Of a stretch of DNA of 37,449 nt, positions 31,055 through 37,449 are shown in pieces. This stretch comes from a virus. The number at the start of each line of letters is the position of its first letter. The stretch's first letter is position 1. Below the pieces are notes generated by a model, which was given only the letters and a program-made list of their open reading frames with translations, did no database searches and had not been told where the DNA came from. Position numbers and translations under genes: made by a program. The stretch lies in the IMG/VR virus record IMGVR_UViG_3300050821_019997, positions 1-37,449 of that record; one strand, 5' to 3'.

Positions 31055-31381
31055 CTATCCTTTCAATATCTTCTGTTTACAGATTGGACAAACTTCTTTG
31101 GTCTTTTTCTTTCTCGGCAATTTGAATCCATACATTTCCAGCCATGCTTTTGCTGCTTGCTTTGAGGTAGGATCGATTTTGGTTATCTTTCTATAACCTG
31201 TCTCAATACCCTCTTCAGAAACACTCACGATGATCCTTTCAGAGTAGACAAAGAAGTAATGCTCACCCGGCATTCTGGCTAACAGTATGCCGTCATCATG
31301 TGCAATCTTCTCGGCTTTCTCAGTATCATAGGTGATCCCATCGATGGTCTCTACATAGCCTTCTTTTTCAGATGTATTCAT
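31055..31381 (-). CDS. YDT-type protein with C-terminal CPIC motif (108 aa)
   Basis: VETIDGITYDTEKAEKIAHD (residues 10-29) is a textbook form of the YDTExA opening; a GEHYFFVYSERII strand follows, then KIDPTSKQAAKAWLEMYG and a basic KKKTKEVCPICKQKILKG tail with one CxxC pair. Start overlaps the preceding stop by 4 nt (ATGA). The SKQAAK helix is also found in the 29241 protein, hinting at a common C-terminal module. No known activity. Confidence 0.78.
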   Translation of the reverse strand: MNTSEKEGYVETIDGITYDTEKAEKIAHDDGILLARMPGEHYFFVYSERIIVSVSEEGIETGYRKITKIDPTSKQAAKAWLEMYGFKLPRKKKTKEVCPICKQKILKG

Positions 31382-31911
31382 TTATTTAGGTCCCCTTCAA
31401 TGTATTGAATAAATGCAGCACCAATATGCTCTCTATCTTCATTGGGTAGTTCAACTGGTGTAATCAAAAATACACCCTCTTTAAAATCTTCAAAGTAAAA
31501 GAAATGAGTATTATCATGTCTGCGGTATAAAGTGAGTGTTTTATGGTTCGATCCCAACATGAGCTGCCTTATGTTGATATTTCGGCCTTCGCTTATATAT
31601 GCTCTACATTCATAAAGCTCCTTGCATCCACAGGTTGTACCATGACACGGCTCATAAGGCGGCCATCCTTTAATGAATTTCAAATGGGCCTCTAGCTTAC
31701 CAATAGGCTCAATGTACTCGAGCCCATCCTTATCGATGGCATGCATAAAGTTTATGGCCTTACTTTCATAAAGTGTCCGAGTTAAATATAGGTTCACTTT
31801 AACCCAATGTTTATCCTTGAAAGGTGAGAACTTCAAGACATAACAAGGTACTTTACCACTCCACGACGCATCATCGGTGTCATAAGTAATACCCTCTATC
31901 GTTTGTTTCAT
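31378..31911 (-). CDS. YDT-type small phage protein (177 aa)
   Basis: Start at 31911 (MKQTIEGITYDTDDASWSG), AAGGA 9 nt upstream; the earlier in-frame start lies in the previous gene. N-terminal YDT turn, then beta strands (VPCYVLKFSPFKDKHWVKV, LYLTRTLYESKAI), a Cys-rich middle (CHGTTCGCKELYEC, about 86-99) that may bind metal, and a second YDT-like sheet (LMLGSNHKTLTLYRRHDNTH). Longer than its relatives, possibly two repeats of the domain. Unknown role. Confidence 0.72.
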   Translation of the reverse strand: MKQTIEGITYDTDDASWSGKVPCYVLKFSPFKDKHWVKVNLYLTRTLYESKAINFMHAIDKDGLEYIEPIGKLEAHLKFIKGWPPYEPCHGTTCGCKELYECRAYISEGRNINIRQLMLGSNHKTLTLYRRHDNTHFFYFEDFKEGVFLITPVELPNEDREHIGAAFIQYIEGDLNK

Positions 31912-31916
31912 AGCCG

Positions 31917-32447
31917 CTATTCCTTCAGAAGATGAGTGTTCAGGCATTCCGGCATATAGGTTTCACGTTCATCCATGACCTGAGTCAATTGGCTATATAG
32001 CTTAGATTCACCTTGACGCTTCAACCAAGCAATAGCCGTCTTCAAACAGAGATGAGAAGATTCTTCAGAGGCATTACTTTTGATGATGTAAGTATCTTCC
32101 TGGATGTTGAAATAAAGTGTCTCGGTTTTTCCAACGAAGATTTCAGGATTCGACTCTTTTATAAACTGCTTTATACGTTCACTTTGATAAGACATCACAT
32201 CGTCTTCTGAAAAACAGAACTCTGGGAAGAAATATCGACAGACAGCATATCGACCTTTCTTTAACAAGAATTCATACATTTCTTTTTTGGTGTATTCCTT
32301 TACTTTTCCTAATTCATCCTCAACCAACTCATTTCGAATGAAATAATCACCATATATAGTCATATACCAGACTTCATAATCATCGAAATTTAATACGATG
32401 CAATATTCATGGCCACTTAACAACCACCATTCTTTATTGTTCACCAA
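31917..32447 (-). CDS. Two-repeat YDT-like protein (176 aa)
   Basis: First repeat about 12-85: CIVLNFDDYEVWYMTIYGDY, FI, ...YEFLLKKGRYAVCRYFFPEF, matching GDYFI...DAFNWL...EREFP in 32441-32710. Second repeat about 105-160: KTETLYFNIQEDTYIIKS then LKTAIAWLKRQGE. The start is a TTG (32447) or GTG (32444) with AAGGAG upstream, overlapping the previous gene by 7 nt. Function unknown. Confidence 0.7.
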   Translation of the reverse strand: MVNNKEWWLLSGHEYCIVLNFDDYEVWYMTIYGDYFIRNELVEDELGKVKEYTKKEMYEFLLKKGRYAVCRYFFPEFCFSEDDVMSYQSERIKQFIKESNPEIFVGKTETLYFNIQEDTYIIKSNASEESSHLCLKTAIAWLKRQGESKLYSQLTQVMDERETYMPECLNTHLLKE

Positions 32448-32710
32448 TTAGACTCCTTTCCTAGATTATAAATATGCGGAAACTCGCGTTCGCAAGCCTC
32501 CTCTTCGCAGTGTTCCTGAAGCCAGTTAAAGGCATCGTCACGACGAAGCAGGTCGATCTTCTGCAAGTTAAGCTTCTTAAACTGTGTATGGATAAAGTAA
32601 TCACCCCAAGCCGTACGAAACAATCGCTCCGTAATGTTCATCTTGTCTAAAATGAATAAGCAGCGCGACTCATCGGTATCGTAGAACTTCCCGTTCTTTA
32701 AGTATTTCAT
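32441..32710 (-). CDS. YDT-type small phage protein (89 aa)
   Basis: MKYLKNGKFYDTDESRCLFI, a strand with RLFRTAWGDYFIHTQF, LRRDDAFNWLQEH (about 56-68) and EREFPHIY near the end. A compact, typical member of the group that also includes 613-933, 31055-31381, 31378-31911, 31917-32447 and 32733-32960. No catalytic residues visible. Confidence 0.78.
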   Translation of the reverse strand: MKYLKNGKFYDTDESRCLFILDKMNITERLFRTAWGDYFIHTQFKKLNLQKIDLLRRDDAFNWLQEHCEEEACEREFPHIYNLGKESNW

Positions 32711-32732
32711 GGTAATTCCCTATTCCATCTCA

Positions 32733-32960
32733 TCAAAGCAAATATAACTCAGGAAACTCTATGCGACAGATATCATCATCATAACCCCGTTGAAGCCAGT
32801 TAAAGGCAGAAATCCTGTCTATAGGCTCGAATGATTCCTTGTATTCGTCATACAAATAATATTGATCTTTGGGCGTCTTATAAAGCGAACTATATTCCAT
32901 CTCTCTAATGCGATGGTCACGCTCGGTATCGTATAACACGCCATTAACGATTTGCTTCAT
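32733..32960 (-). CDS. YDT-type small phage protein (75 aa)
   Basis: MKQIVNGVLYDTERDHRIRE, YKTPKDQYYLYDEYKESFEP, ISAFNWLQRGYDDDICRIEF, PELYLL: the shortest and clearest form of the family. Start overlaps the preceding stop by 4 nt (ATGA). Paired with the adjacent 32441-32710, from which it differs chiefly by a shorter middle. Confidence 0.78.
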   Translation of the reverse strand: MKQIVNGVLYDTERDHRIREMEYSSLYKTPKDQYYLYDEYKESFEPIDRISAFNWLQRGYDDDICRIEFPELYLL

Positions 32961-33127
32961 ACAGGTTCTACAATCTCTTTCAGCTTATTTAGATAATACA
33001 CTAACTGCTCTTCATGGAACCGAATCTGGTCTTCCAAATAGGTCATTTGGCATTGTAAAAACATCTGTTTGATATCACATGCCATGACATAACGTTCATC
33101 GATTTTGATATCGGTTAACTCAGTCAT
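32957..33127 (-). CDS. Small coiled-coil protein (56 aa)
   Basis: ATG 33127 with AGGGAGAA upstream; ends by ATGA overlap with the next gene. MTELTDIKIDERYVMACDIK, then a long helix QMFLQCQMTYLEDQIRFHEE, QLVYYLNKLKEIVEPV with heptad-like hydrophobics. Likely an oligomerising adaptor; unknown. Confidence 0.6.
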   Translation of the reverse strand: MTELTDIKIDERYVMACDIKQMFLQCQMTYLEDQIRFHEEQLVYYLNKLKEIVEPV

Positions 33128-33128
33128 A

Positions 33129-33290
33129 TTATTCTCCCTGTTCTTTCTGATTACTCATCCACAACCAATCATGGTCATCATCGGCTGTTTCTAAGGCGCG
33201 CGCTAAGGCTAACTTGGCTTTGCCTTTGTAGTATTCAGGATCGTAGAACTCAGGCATTTCACTGGGTTCACGTGGCTCTCTATAACTCAT
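33129..33290 (-). CDS. Small unknown protein (53 aa)
   Basis: Start at 33290 (MSYREPREPSEMPEF), GGAG 7 nt upstream, overlapping the RHH gene's end by 11 nt. A Pro/Glu-rich first part and a helix YKGKAKLALARALETADDDH, ending WLWMSNQKEQGE. Unrecognised; probably co-translated with the RHH regulator. Confidence 0.6.
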   Translation of the reverse strand: MSYREPREPSEMPEFYDPEYYKGKAKLALARALETADDDHDWLWMSNQKEQGE

Positions 33291-33465
33291 TGCATACTCC
33301 ACTTTGTTGTTTATACTCTTTCGCATCGATATGACCTAAGATGATGGCCAAGAAGTACCGAGACATCACGACGCTTTCACTTTCTGCAAAGTCCATAACG
33401 CGATCCTTCTCATCAGGTGTCAGCGTGATAATCAAACGCTCACTCTTCTTTTGACCTTTGGCCAT
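33280..33465 (-). CDS. Ribbon-helix-helix regulator behind P3 (61 aa)
   Basis: MAKGQKKSERLIITLTPDEK has the RHH strand SERLIITLTP (8-17), helix 1 DEKDRVMDFAESESV, the M-S-R turn and helix 2 YFLAIILGHIDAKEY. First gene after promoter P3, which carries two CATGTACAC repeats 20 bp apart, suitable for dimers side by side. Autoregulation of the 29-33 kb operon is likely. Confidence 0.82.
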   Translation of the reverse strand: MAKGQKKSERLIITLTPDEKDRVMDFAESESVVMSRYFLAIILGHIDAKEYKQQSGVCNEL

Positions 33466-33498
33466 TCCCTATCGTCCTATTGCTCACTTGATGAAGAC

Positions 33499-33541
33499 AG
33501 TATACCAAACATGTACACGTATGTCAACACATGTACACATG
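33499..33541 (-). promoter_or_regulatory. Promoter P3 with tandem CATGTACAC operator
   Basis: Minus strand TTGACA (33527-33522), 17-nt spacer, TATACT (33504-33499). Plus-strand repeats CATGTACAC at 33510-33518 and 33530-33538 are exactly 20 bp apart, and CATGT-AC-ACATG (33530-33541) is palindromic. The minus-strand 12-mer ATGTGTTGACAT (33533-33522) is identical to P1 (123-134). The promoter drives the RHH gene and the small-gene cluster. Confidence 0.88.
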
Positions 33542-33586
33542 AACTGTACGATAGTTTCGTATGGTTGAATCGTAGGACTGGGGAAA

Positions 33587-34315
33587 TTAAGGTTCCCAGT
33601 CCATTTCTGCGCGACGTGGCAATATTTTTCCAGACGGCTTAATACCCAATGGATTTTCCGTATACCCCTCAAACCATGGACCATCAGAAGGTAGGGACAG
33701 TCGAATAAAGGTACGATTGGCATCTTCTTTCATAGGGATGGACTCATGCACAGCTAAGCCGCTCATCCAAATAAGATGATTGGGTTGAATGGTGTAGGCA
33801 AAACTTTGCTGACACTGGTCGCGTAGATGTTCACAGCTCCCATCGCCGTTTGGCTTTCCGAAAAAATGCTGCTGGTACACTTTGCATCCAGAGACAGATG
33901 AGGCAGTCAGGAATCCACCCCCTTTCTCAAATCCATGAACGCCTCCGCCCCATGAACCAGCACACTCTTTATAAATGCCATCGACATGCAATCCAGGCCG
34001 TCGATGAACAGTGCCAGCTTTAACGAATTTTTCATCAATAGTTAAGTAACAGACTTCCCCATATGTGGCTTTTATATGACATTTTTTAAGGGAAAGCATA
34101 AACAGCTTTTTTAATAATGGTCGCCATTCTTGCAGGAAGTCGGGGATTGAATCTGTATCGCCTAGAATGAGGGGCAACATCATGATTCTTAAGTTTGAAA
34201 ACTTAGGAAATTCGCAAGGTCCCAAATGTATTATATGGCTTTGAAAATTTGAAGCAGGCAGATCGTGTCGCAGATACTTTTTATAATCTTCCTGGTATTT
34301 ACCATAATCTTGCAT
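33587..34315 (-). CDS. 2-oxoglutarate/Fe(II) oxygenase-like protein (242 aa)
   Basis: The double-stranded beta-helix metal triad is visible: H110 and D112 in GLHVDGIY, and H190 in GLAVHESIPM, followed by NRTFIRLSLPS with an Arg placed to bind 2-oxoglutarate (R201 or R205). Spacing fits the 2OG-Fe(II) dioxygenase family (HxD...H...R). Phage members hydroxylate nucleic acid bases, proteins or small molecules; the substrate here is unknown. Last gene of the packaging operon, 15 nt past terminase; ATG 34315 is spaced 6 nt from AGGAG (34318 is an alternative). Confidence 0.72.
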   Translation of the reverse strand: MQDYGKYQEDYKKYLRHDLPASNFQSHIIHLGPCEFPKFSNLRIMMLPLILGDTDSIPDFLQEWRPLLKKLFMLSLKKCHIKATYGEVCYLTIDEKFVKAGTVHRRPGLHVDGIYKECAGSWGGGVHGFEKGGGFLTASSVSGCKVYQQHFFGKPNGDGSCEHLRDQCQQSFAYTIQPNHLIWMSGLAVHESIPMKEDANRTFIRLSLPSDGPWFEGYTENPLGIKPSGKILPRRAEMDWEP

Positions 34316-34330
34316 CATTTACTCCTTTGG

Positions 34331-35854
34331 TTAAGATTTGTTATGGGCCCGATTAATCGCCTGCATCTTATTGCGGAAGTTATTGGCCATGAATTTCACA
34401 ACCTTCTTCGGCGAATCCGAGTGAGGGATATAAACCGATTTATCAATCAATGCAATACGTATGGCATCACTCAGCGTGTCAGCTAAATCATCATGACGAT
34501 GACTTTCGTTGGCGGTAATGGCCATCATGTGTTTGATACAGTGTTCCACGTGGAACATGCCTTGGGTAAAGGAAATCAGTTTAGAGGCGATGTAGTGTTG
34601 CATCTCTAAGAAGCGATCGGTCTTACTGCCTGAGGCCCTGGTGCGTTGGACTTCGCGGATTTGCAGGCCACGGGTTTCTTTTAGCACACTGACCAAGGTC
34701 ACGCCTGTACTTTTCTTTTCAATGGCTGCAAACTGAGGAGGGACCTTATAACGCATGCAATCAGAATGGAAGCTCAGGAAGGCGTCTTTAAGGTCCTTAG
34801 GCTCGATACGCAATTCTAAGGCATCTATCCAGTGCAACGCTAAAGTAACACCGTCATCGAGCAAATAGACGCCCCAGAAGCTGAATGCAGTGGCATCATT
34901 CCAAGACTTATCGGTTTCGGCCGTATCGGCGGTGATAAAGGTACATAAGATGTCCGGATCTTCCCACAGGATAGGGAAGTTATCGCGTTGAAACAGTGCA
35001 CCACCGGCGGGTATGGGGTTCTGTTGGAATTGGCTGGCGAAGACGTAAGGACTTTTTTCTTTCTTGATGTGCAATATCTCTTTGGTATGCACATCCGGAT
35101 ACAAGGCATTATCAGCACCATCCAGGGCTGGCAAAATCAGGGTTTCGAATTGCCGTTCATCTTGACCGCTCATGAAGTAAGCCGGAAGGTCAGCTTCATG
35201 CAGTCTTTGTGCAATACAGATGATGGGCACATTAGGCGCACGAGGACGTTGGGCGATGGTTTCACGGTAGTTGCGTAGCACAGCTTCACGAATGGAATCA
35301 CTATGCACTTCGTCTGGCTTGATGGGGTCATCTAGAATCAAAGCACCACTAAAGCGGTCTAATCCGGGTAAGCCGGCATCTTGTCCGGTAATGGCACCTG
35401 AAGAACCAAAGGCCTTGATGGTGCCGCCTGCTTCGGTTTGGAAGAAGTCTTTGGCCCGACTGTCTTGGCGAATGCGCACACCAAACAGGTCCTTATAGGC
35501 GCTGGTCTCGACAATGCGCTTGATGAAGGCCGTATGCTTAGAGGCAAGCTCATGGCCATAAGCGATGTACAGATATTGGGAATCGGGATATTGGCTGAGT
35601 GTCCAAGCGACCCACATAGACAGCAGCGTCGACTTTCCGTAACCCGGTGGTACGTTAATGACGAGGCTGGTGGTTTCCAGGCGTGCACAGCGGGTTAAGG
35701 CACGGCTGATGCTGATGAAATGGGATTCACGGCCTGGTGGTGCAGAGACAATAAATGGCCGATTGGTGACCAAGGGAAAGAAGGTGCCACAGAACAGGCT
35801 AAAAGAGCCCCAGAGCTCCGCGCGCATCTCATACCGATCAATGACACGTTTCAT
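34331..35854 (-). CDS. terL: Terminase large subunit (507 aa)
   Basis: Start at 35854 (MKRVIDRYEMRAELW), ATGA overlap with the sigma-like gene. Walker A VPPGYGKS (68-75), Walker B ALILDDP (171-177), coupling region IICIAQRLHEADLP, and a C-terminal RNase H-type nuclease with TFITADTAETDK (metal Asp), AAIEKKSTG and HRHDDLADTLSDAI (last Asp). It pumps and cuts DNA at the portal. The PPGYGKS version is typical of P22-like and related headful packagers. Confidence 0.94.
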   Translation of the reverse strand: MKRVIDRYEMRAELWGSFSLFCGTFFPLVTNRPFIVSAPPGRESHFISISRALTRCARLETTSLVINVPPGYGKSTLLSMWVAWTLSQYPDSQYLYIAYGHELASKHTAFIKRIVETSAYKDLFGVRIRQDSRAKDFFQTEAGGTIKAFGSSGAITGQDAGLPGLDRFSGALILDDPIKPDEVHSDSIREAVLRNYRETIAQRPRAPNVPIICIAQRLHEADLPAYFMSGQDERQFETLILPALDGADNALYPDVHTKEILHIKKEKSPYVFASQFQQNPIPAGGALFQRDNFPILWEDPDILCTFITADTAETDKSWNDATAFSFWGVYLLDDGVTLALHWIDALELRIEPKDLKDAFLSFHSDCMRYKVPPQFAAIEKKSTGVTLVSVLKETRGLQIREVQRTRASGSKTDRFLEMQHYIASKLISFTQGMFHVEHCIKHMMAITANESHRHDDLADTLSDAIRIALIDKSVYIPHSDSPKKVVKFMANNFRNKMQAINRAHNKS

Positions 35855-36159
35855 GCGTGATAAGCCTTTAGCAACGCCTTCCAGCCTTTTGCTTCCTGTT
35901 TCAATTGGCGTAGGGCATTGAGCTGAAGGATGCGAATACATTCCCGAGAAACGCCTAATTCAACGGCAATCTCCTGAAGCATCCAAGGTGGATCAAAGCA
36001 CAGCAACCCCAAGCGGCGATAAAGGATTTGTGCTTCCCGCGGCGGAATGCTTTGTTCAATCATCTTCACCAAGATGTCATGGCATGTAGGCTTTAAGGCC
36101 ATCAGGCGCAAGTCTCTCCAGGTAATGTAGGCAATCTCATGGGGAATCGGATTATTCAT
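35851..36159 (-). CDS. Sigma70 region-4-like protein (102 aa)
   Basis: Start at the third of three clustered ATGs (36159, MNNPIPHEIAYITW), six nt after AGAGG, overlapping the preceding gene by 8 nt. Residues 38-90 read SIPPREAQILYRRLGLLC...LQEIAVELGVSRECIRILQLNALRQLK, the pattern of sigma factor region 4.2 (Ixx..REAxIL..R.GL ... L.EIA..LGVSRE.IR....ALR.L). There is no region 2, so it cannot act as a full sigma. It may bind the -35 element or sit on RNA polymerase as a late-gene co-activator, or be an HTH that helps terminase find pac. Confidence 0.75.
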   Translation of the reverse strand: MNNPIPHEIAYITWRDLRLMALKPTCHDILVKMIEQSIPPREAQILYRRLGLLCFDPPWMLQEIAVELGVSRECIRILQLNALRQLKQEAKGWKALLKAYHA

Positions 36160-36454
36160 CATCATCCTCTTCTGGCGCACACTTATTGGCTTCTAAGGCA
36201 GCACGTTTCAGGCGTCGGCGCCAATTACCAATCGTATCCTCTTTGACATCGATGCTCAGTTTCTCGGCCACCTGTTTCAGGGTCAAAGGAGAATCCCGCA
36301 CCAGCAAGCGTTCTTCCTCAGTCAGGGCATTAAACTTATTGTTATGGCACCCGTATTGCTTCTTAGGTCGTATGGGTTTTTCTTCAACGGCAGGCAGGGC
36401 AAACATACCATAGAGTAAGTGTTTGGGGTCCTTGATGCTTAATCTCTTCTTCAT
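36152..36454 (-). CDS. HTH-containing small protein (100 aa)
   Basis: Basic N terminus, then LTEEERLLVRDSPLTLKQVA, EKLSIDVKEDTIGNWRRRLK (about 44-83): helix-turn-helix with a recognition helix ending NWRRRLKRA, and an acidic EEDDDE tail. HTH domains of this kind occur in small terminases and phage regulators. By position between TerS and TerL it may assist packaging-site recognition. Confidence 0.7.
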   Translation of the reverse strand: MKKRLSIKDPKHLLYGMFALPAVEEKPIRPKKQYGCHNNKFNALTEEERLLVRDSPLTLKQVAEKLSIDVKEDTIGNWRRRLKRAALEANKCAPEEDDDE

Positions 36455-36469
36455 CCTTGAAGACTCTCC

Positions 36470-36811
36470 TTAATGGCAGGTTTTTCTCATCTCATCCGAT
36501 TTATCATGTAAAAAATGTACCAGATTGGTCACGCTTTCTAGGGCGATGTCGGCGGACAGGTCGAAGGCATCACCATACTCCGGTTGTGTATTGGCCAATC
36601 CTTCTACCAAGCCGGAAATCAATAATCCTGCGGCCAATAGCTGAGTCTCTTTGGCATCTAAAGGCTTTTCTGTCTGCAAATGAACCAAGACTCGAGATTC
36701 ACCTGTCCTGTTTTGCTGGACATCCACCGAATGTTCCAACGATAACTCCGCTTCAATGGGCATCGCCTCTTCAATGCGTTGGACGGTAGGATCGTCCCTA
36801 TCATCCCGCAT
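36470..36811 (-). CDS. Unknown packaging-operon protein (113 aa)
   Basis: TGATG overlap with the small-terminase stop. Acidic N-terminal part (RDDRDDPTVQRIEEAMPIEA), a strand ESRVLVHLQTE, then a hydrophobic helix AKETQLLAAGLLISGLVEGL and DLSADIALESVTNLVHFLHD. No recognised domain. Conserved context (between the terminase subunits) is the only clue. Confidence 0.65.
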   Translation of the reverse strand: MRDDRDDPTVQRIEEAMPIEAELSLEHSVDVQQNRTGESRVLVHLQTEKPLDAKETQLLAAGLLISGLVEGLANTQPEYGDAFDLSADIALESVTNLVHFLHDKSDEMRKTCH

Positions 36812-37404
36812 CAGTATTCCTTCCTATGCTTGGCCAATAACGCATCTATCTGGTCACGTAAATCCAATAACGTATCCTCTTTGGCCGCTTCATCTACCCG
36901 TCCACCGTCCCCGAAAATTTTAGGACACAAACGTGCGGCTACCCATTGACGCGCCTTAATACGCTCTCGACTCCGCTGAATATGCTCACCATTCACCCTA
37001 GGACCATACTCACCTTCCACGTAATCATTTGCACTGTCATCTGCGATATCTATCGTCTGTTCAATTAAGATATGCGACTGAAGCTGTTTGGCTAAAAGGT
37101 AATTCTTAAGAAAAATTGGGTTCCGATGCATCCACGCAAATACCGTAACACTCGAAGGAATACCCTTATCTTTATATTTCGCACAAATATCATCCAAAGA
37201 TAAACCATGTGTCGCTACCAATAAACACACTAAGTTACCTAACTCTTCTGTATAGGTATCTGGACGTCCCAGGATGCTGACTACCTCTGAATTGAACTCG
37301 GCCATCTCTTTTTTCATTTCTTGGACGGCCGGTTTATCTAAATGAATGCGTGGCATTTTGGTGCCTTTGGTGGGATGAGGCTCCTTAACCTTCTTTTCTT
37401 CCAT
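36811..37404 (-). CDS. terS: Terminase small subunit (197 aa)
   Basis: Start at 37404 with GGAAG upstream (inside the terminal repeat). N-terminal basic arm, HTH-type domain with LVATHGLSLDDICAKYKDKG, IPSSVTVFAWMHRNPIFLKN (about 62-102), then helix LAKQLQSHILIEQTIDIADD and the family's typical HIQRSRERIKARQWVAARLC, PKIFGD tail (140-165). Matches the small terminases of Sf6/P22-like headful phages. Recognises pac and feeds DNA to TerL. On the circular genome it crosses the window join. Confidence 0.85.
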   Translation of the reverse strand: MEEKKVKEPHPTKGTKMPRIHLDKPAVQEMKKEMAEFNSEVVSILGRPDTYTEELGNLVCLLVATHGLSLDDICAKYKDKGIPSSVTVFAWMHRNPIFLKNYLLAKQLQSHILIEQTIDIADDSANDYVEGEYGPRVNGEHIQRSRERIKARQWVAARLCPKIFGDGGRVDEAAKEDTLLDLRDQIDALLAKHRKEY

Positions 37405-37449
37405 GATACTGCTTCCTATATTCTGTGCACCTACAATAGCCTAGGTTGC
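37353..37449. repeat. Right copy of 97-bp terminal direct repeat
   Basis: Identical to 1-97; contains the first 17 codons of the small terminase gene and its leader. Marks closure of a 37,352-bp circle. Confidence 0.97.

Noticed and set aside
1-37449. CRISPR array
   Set aside because: No regularly spaced direct repeats with unique spacers were seen; the only repeated units are protein-coding fibre repeats and operator sites.

Overview
The window is a complete or near-complete genome of a small tailed bacteriophage with a P22-like (podovirus-type) virion module. The first and last 97 bases are identical, so the sequence closes into a circle of 37,352 bp, and the small-terminase gene crosses the join. 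Ribosome-binding sites are of the AGGAGG type, the promoters look like sigma70, and overlapping ATGA/TAATG start-stop junctions are frequent, so the host is a bacterium. The tail-fibre modules and P22-like head suggest a gammaproteobacterium, but that is only an inference.

Layout. (1) 123-2131 (+): an early operon from a strong promoter (128-156) encoding a 39-aa membrane peptide, several small unknown proteins and a ribbon-helix-helix (RHH) protein. (2) 2135-5674 (mostly -): a His-rich membrane-anchored protein; a tRNA-Tyr remnant that has lost its anticodon; about 520 nt of densely self-complementary sequence that looks like a large structured RNA; SSB; two tandem RNase H-fold proteins with damaged active sites, behind their own promoter; then a separate tRNA-Glu unit with promoter, 5' hairpin and terminator. 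(3) 5728-7995 (+ apart from one small - gene): a DnaJ-type zinc protein, a VRR-NUC nuclease, a second RHH protein behind a promoter that shares its operator with the first, an ERF single-strand annealing protein, and a peptide with a bacteriocin-style double-glycine leader next to a one-TM protein. (4) 8079-37404 (-): the rest of the genome. In the direction of transcription this runs: terminase small subunit, two unknown/HTH proteins, a sigma70 region-4-like protein, terminase large subunit, a 2OG-Fe(II) oxygenase; a new promoter, a third RHH protein and a cluster of small paralogous proteins (29.2-33.5 kb); portal, scaffold and coat; a structural protein and tail-tube genes interrupted by two free-standing endonuclease genes; internal/ejection proteins; a large tail protein and an array of modular fibre proteins ending at a bidirectional terminator (8039-8062).

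How it works together. The packaging, head and tail genes follow the P22 order (portal, scaffold, coat, gp4, gp10, ejection proteins, fibres). ERF, SSB, VRR-NUC and the RNase H-like proteins form a recombination/replication toolkit. I see no DNA polymerase, helicase, primase, integrase or classical endolysin, so replication and lysis either rely on the host or use unrecognised proteins. Three promoters (128, 6621, 33499) share sequence around the -35 box, and each starts an operon that encodes an RHH protein, which suggests one regulatory circuit.

Most interesting points: the candidate large structured RNA beside an anticodon-less tRNA-Tyr; the paired degenerate RNase H proteins; the double-glycine-leader peptide; the duplicated gp4 start that marks an endonuclease invasion; the shuffled fibre array; and the shared RHH operator set.
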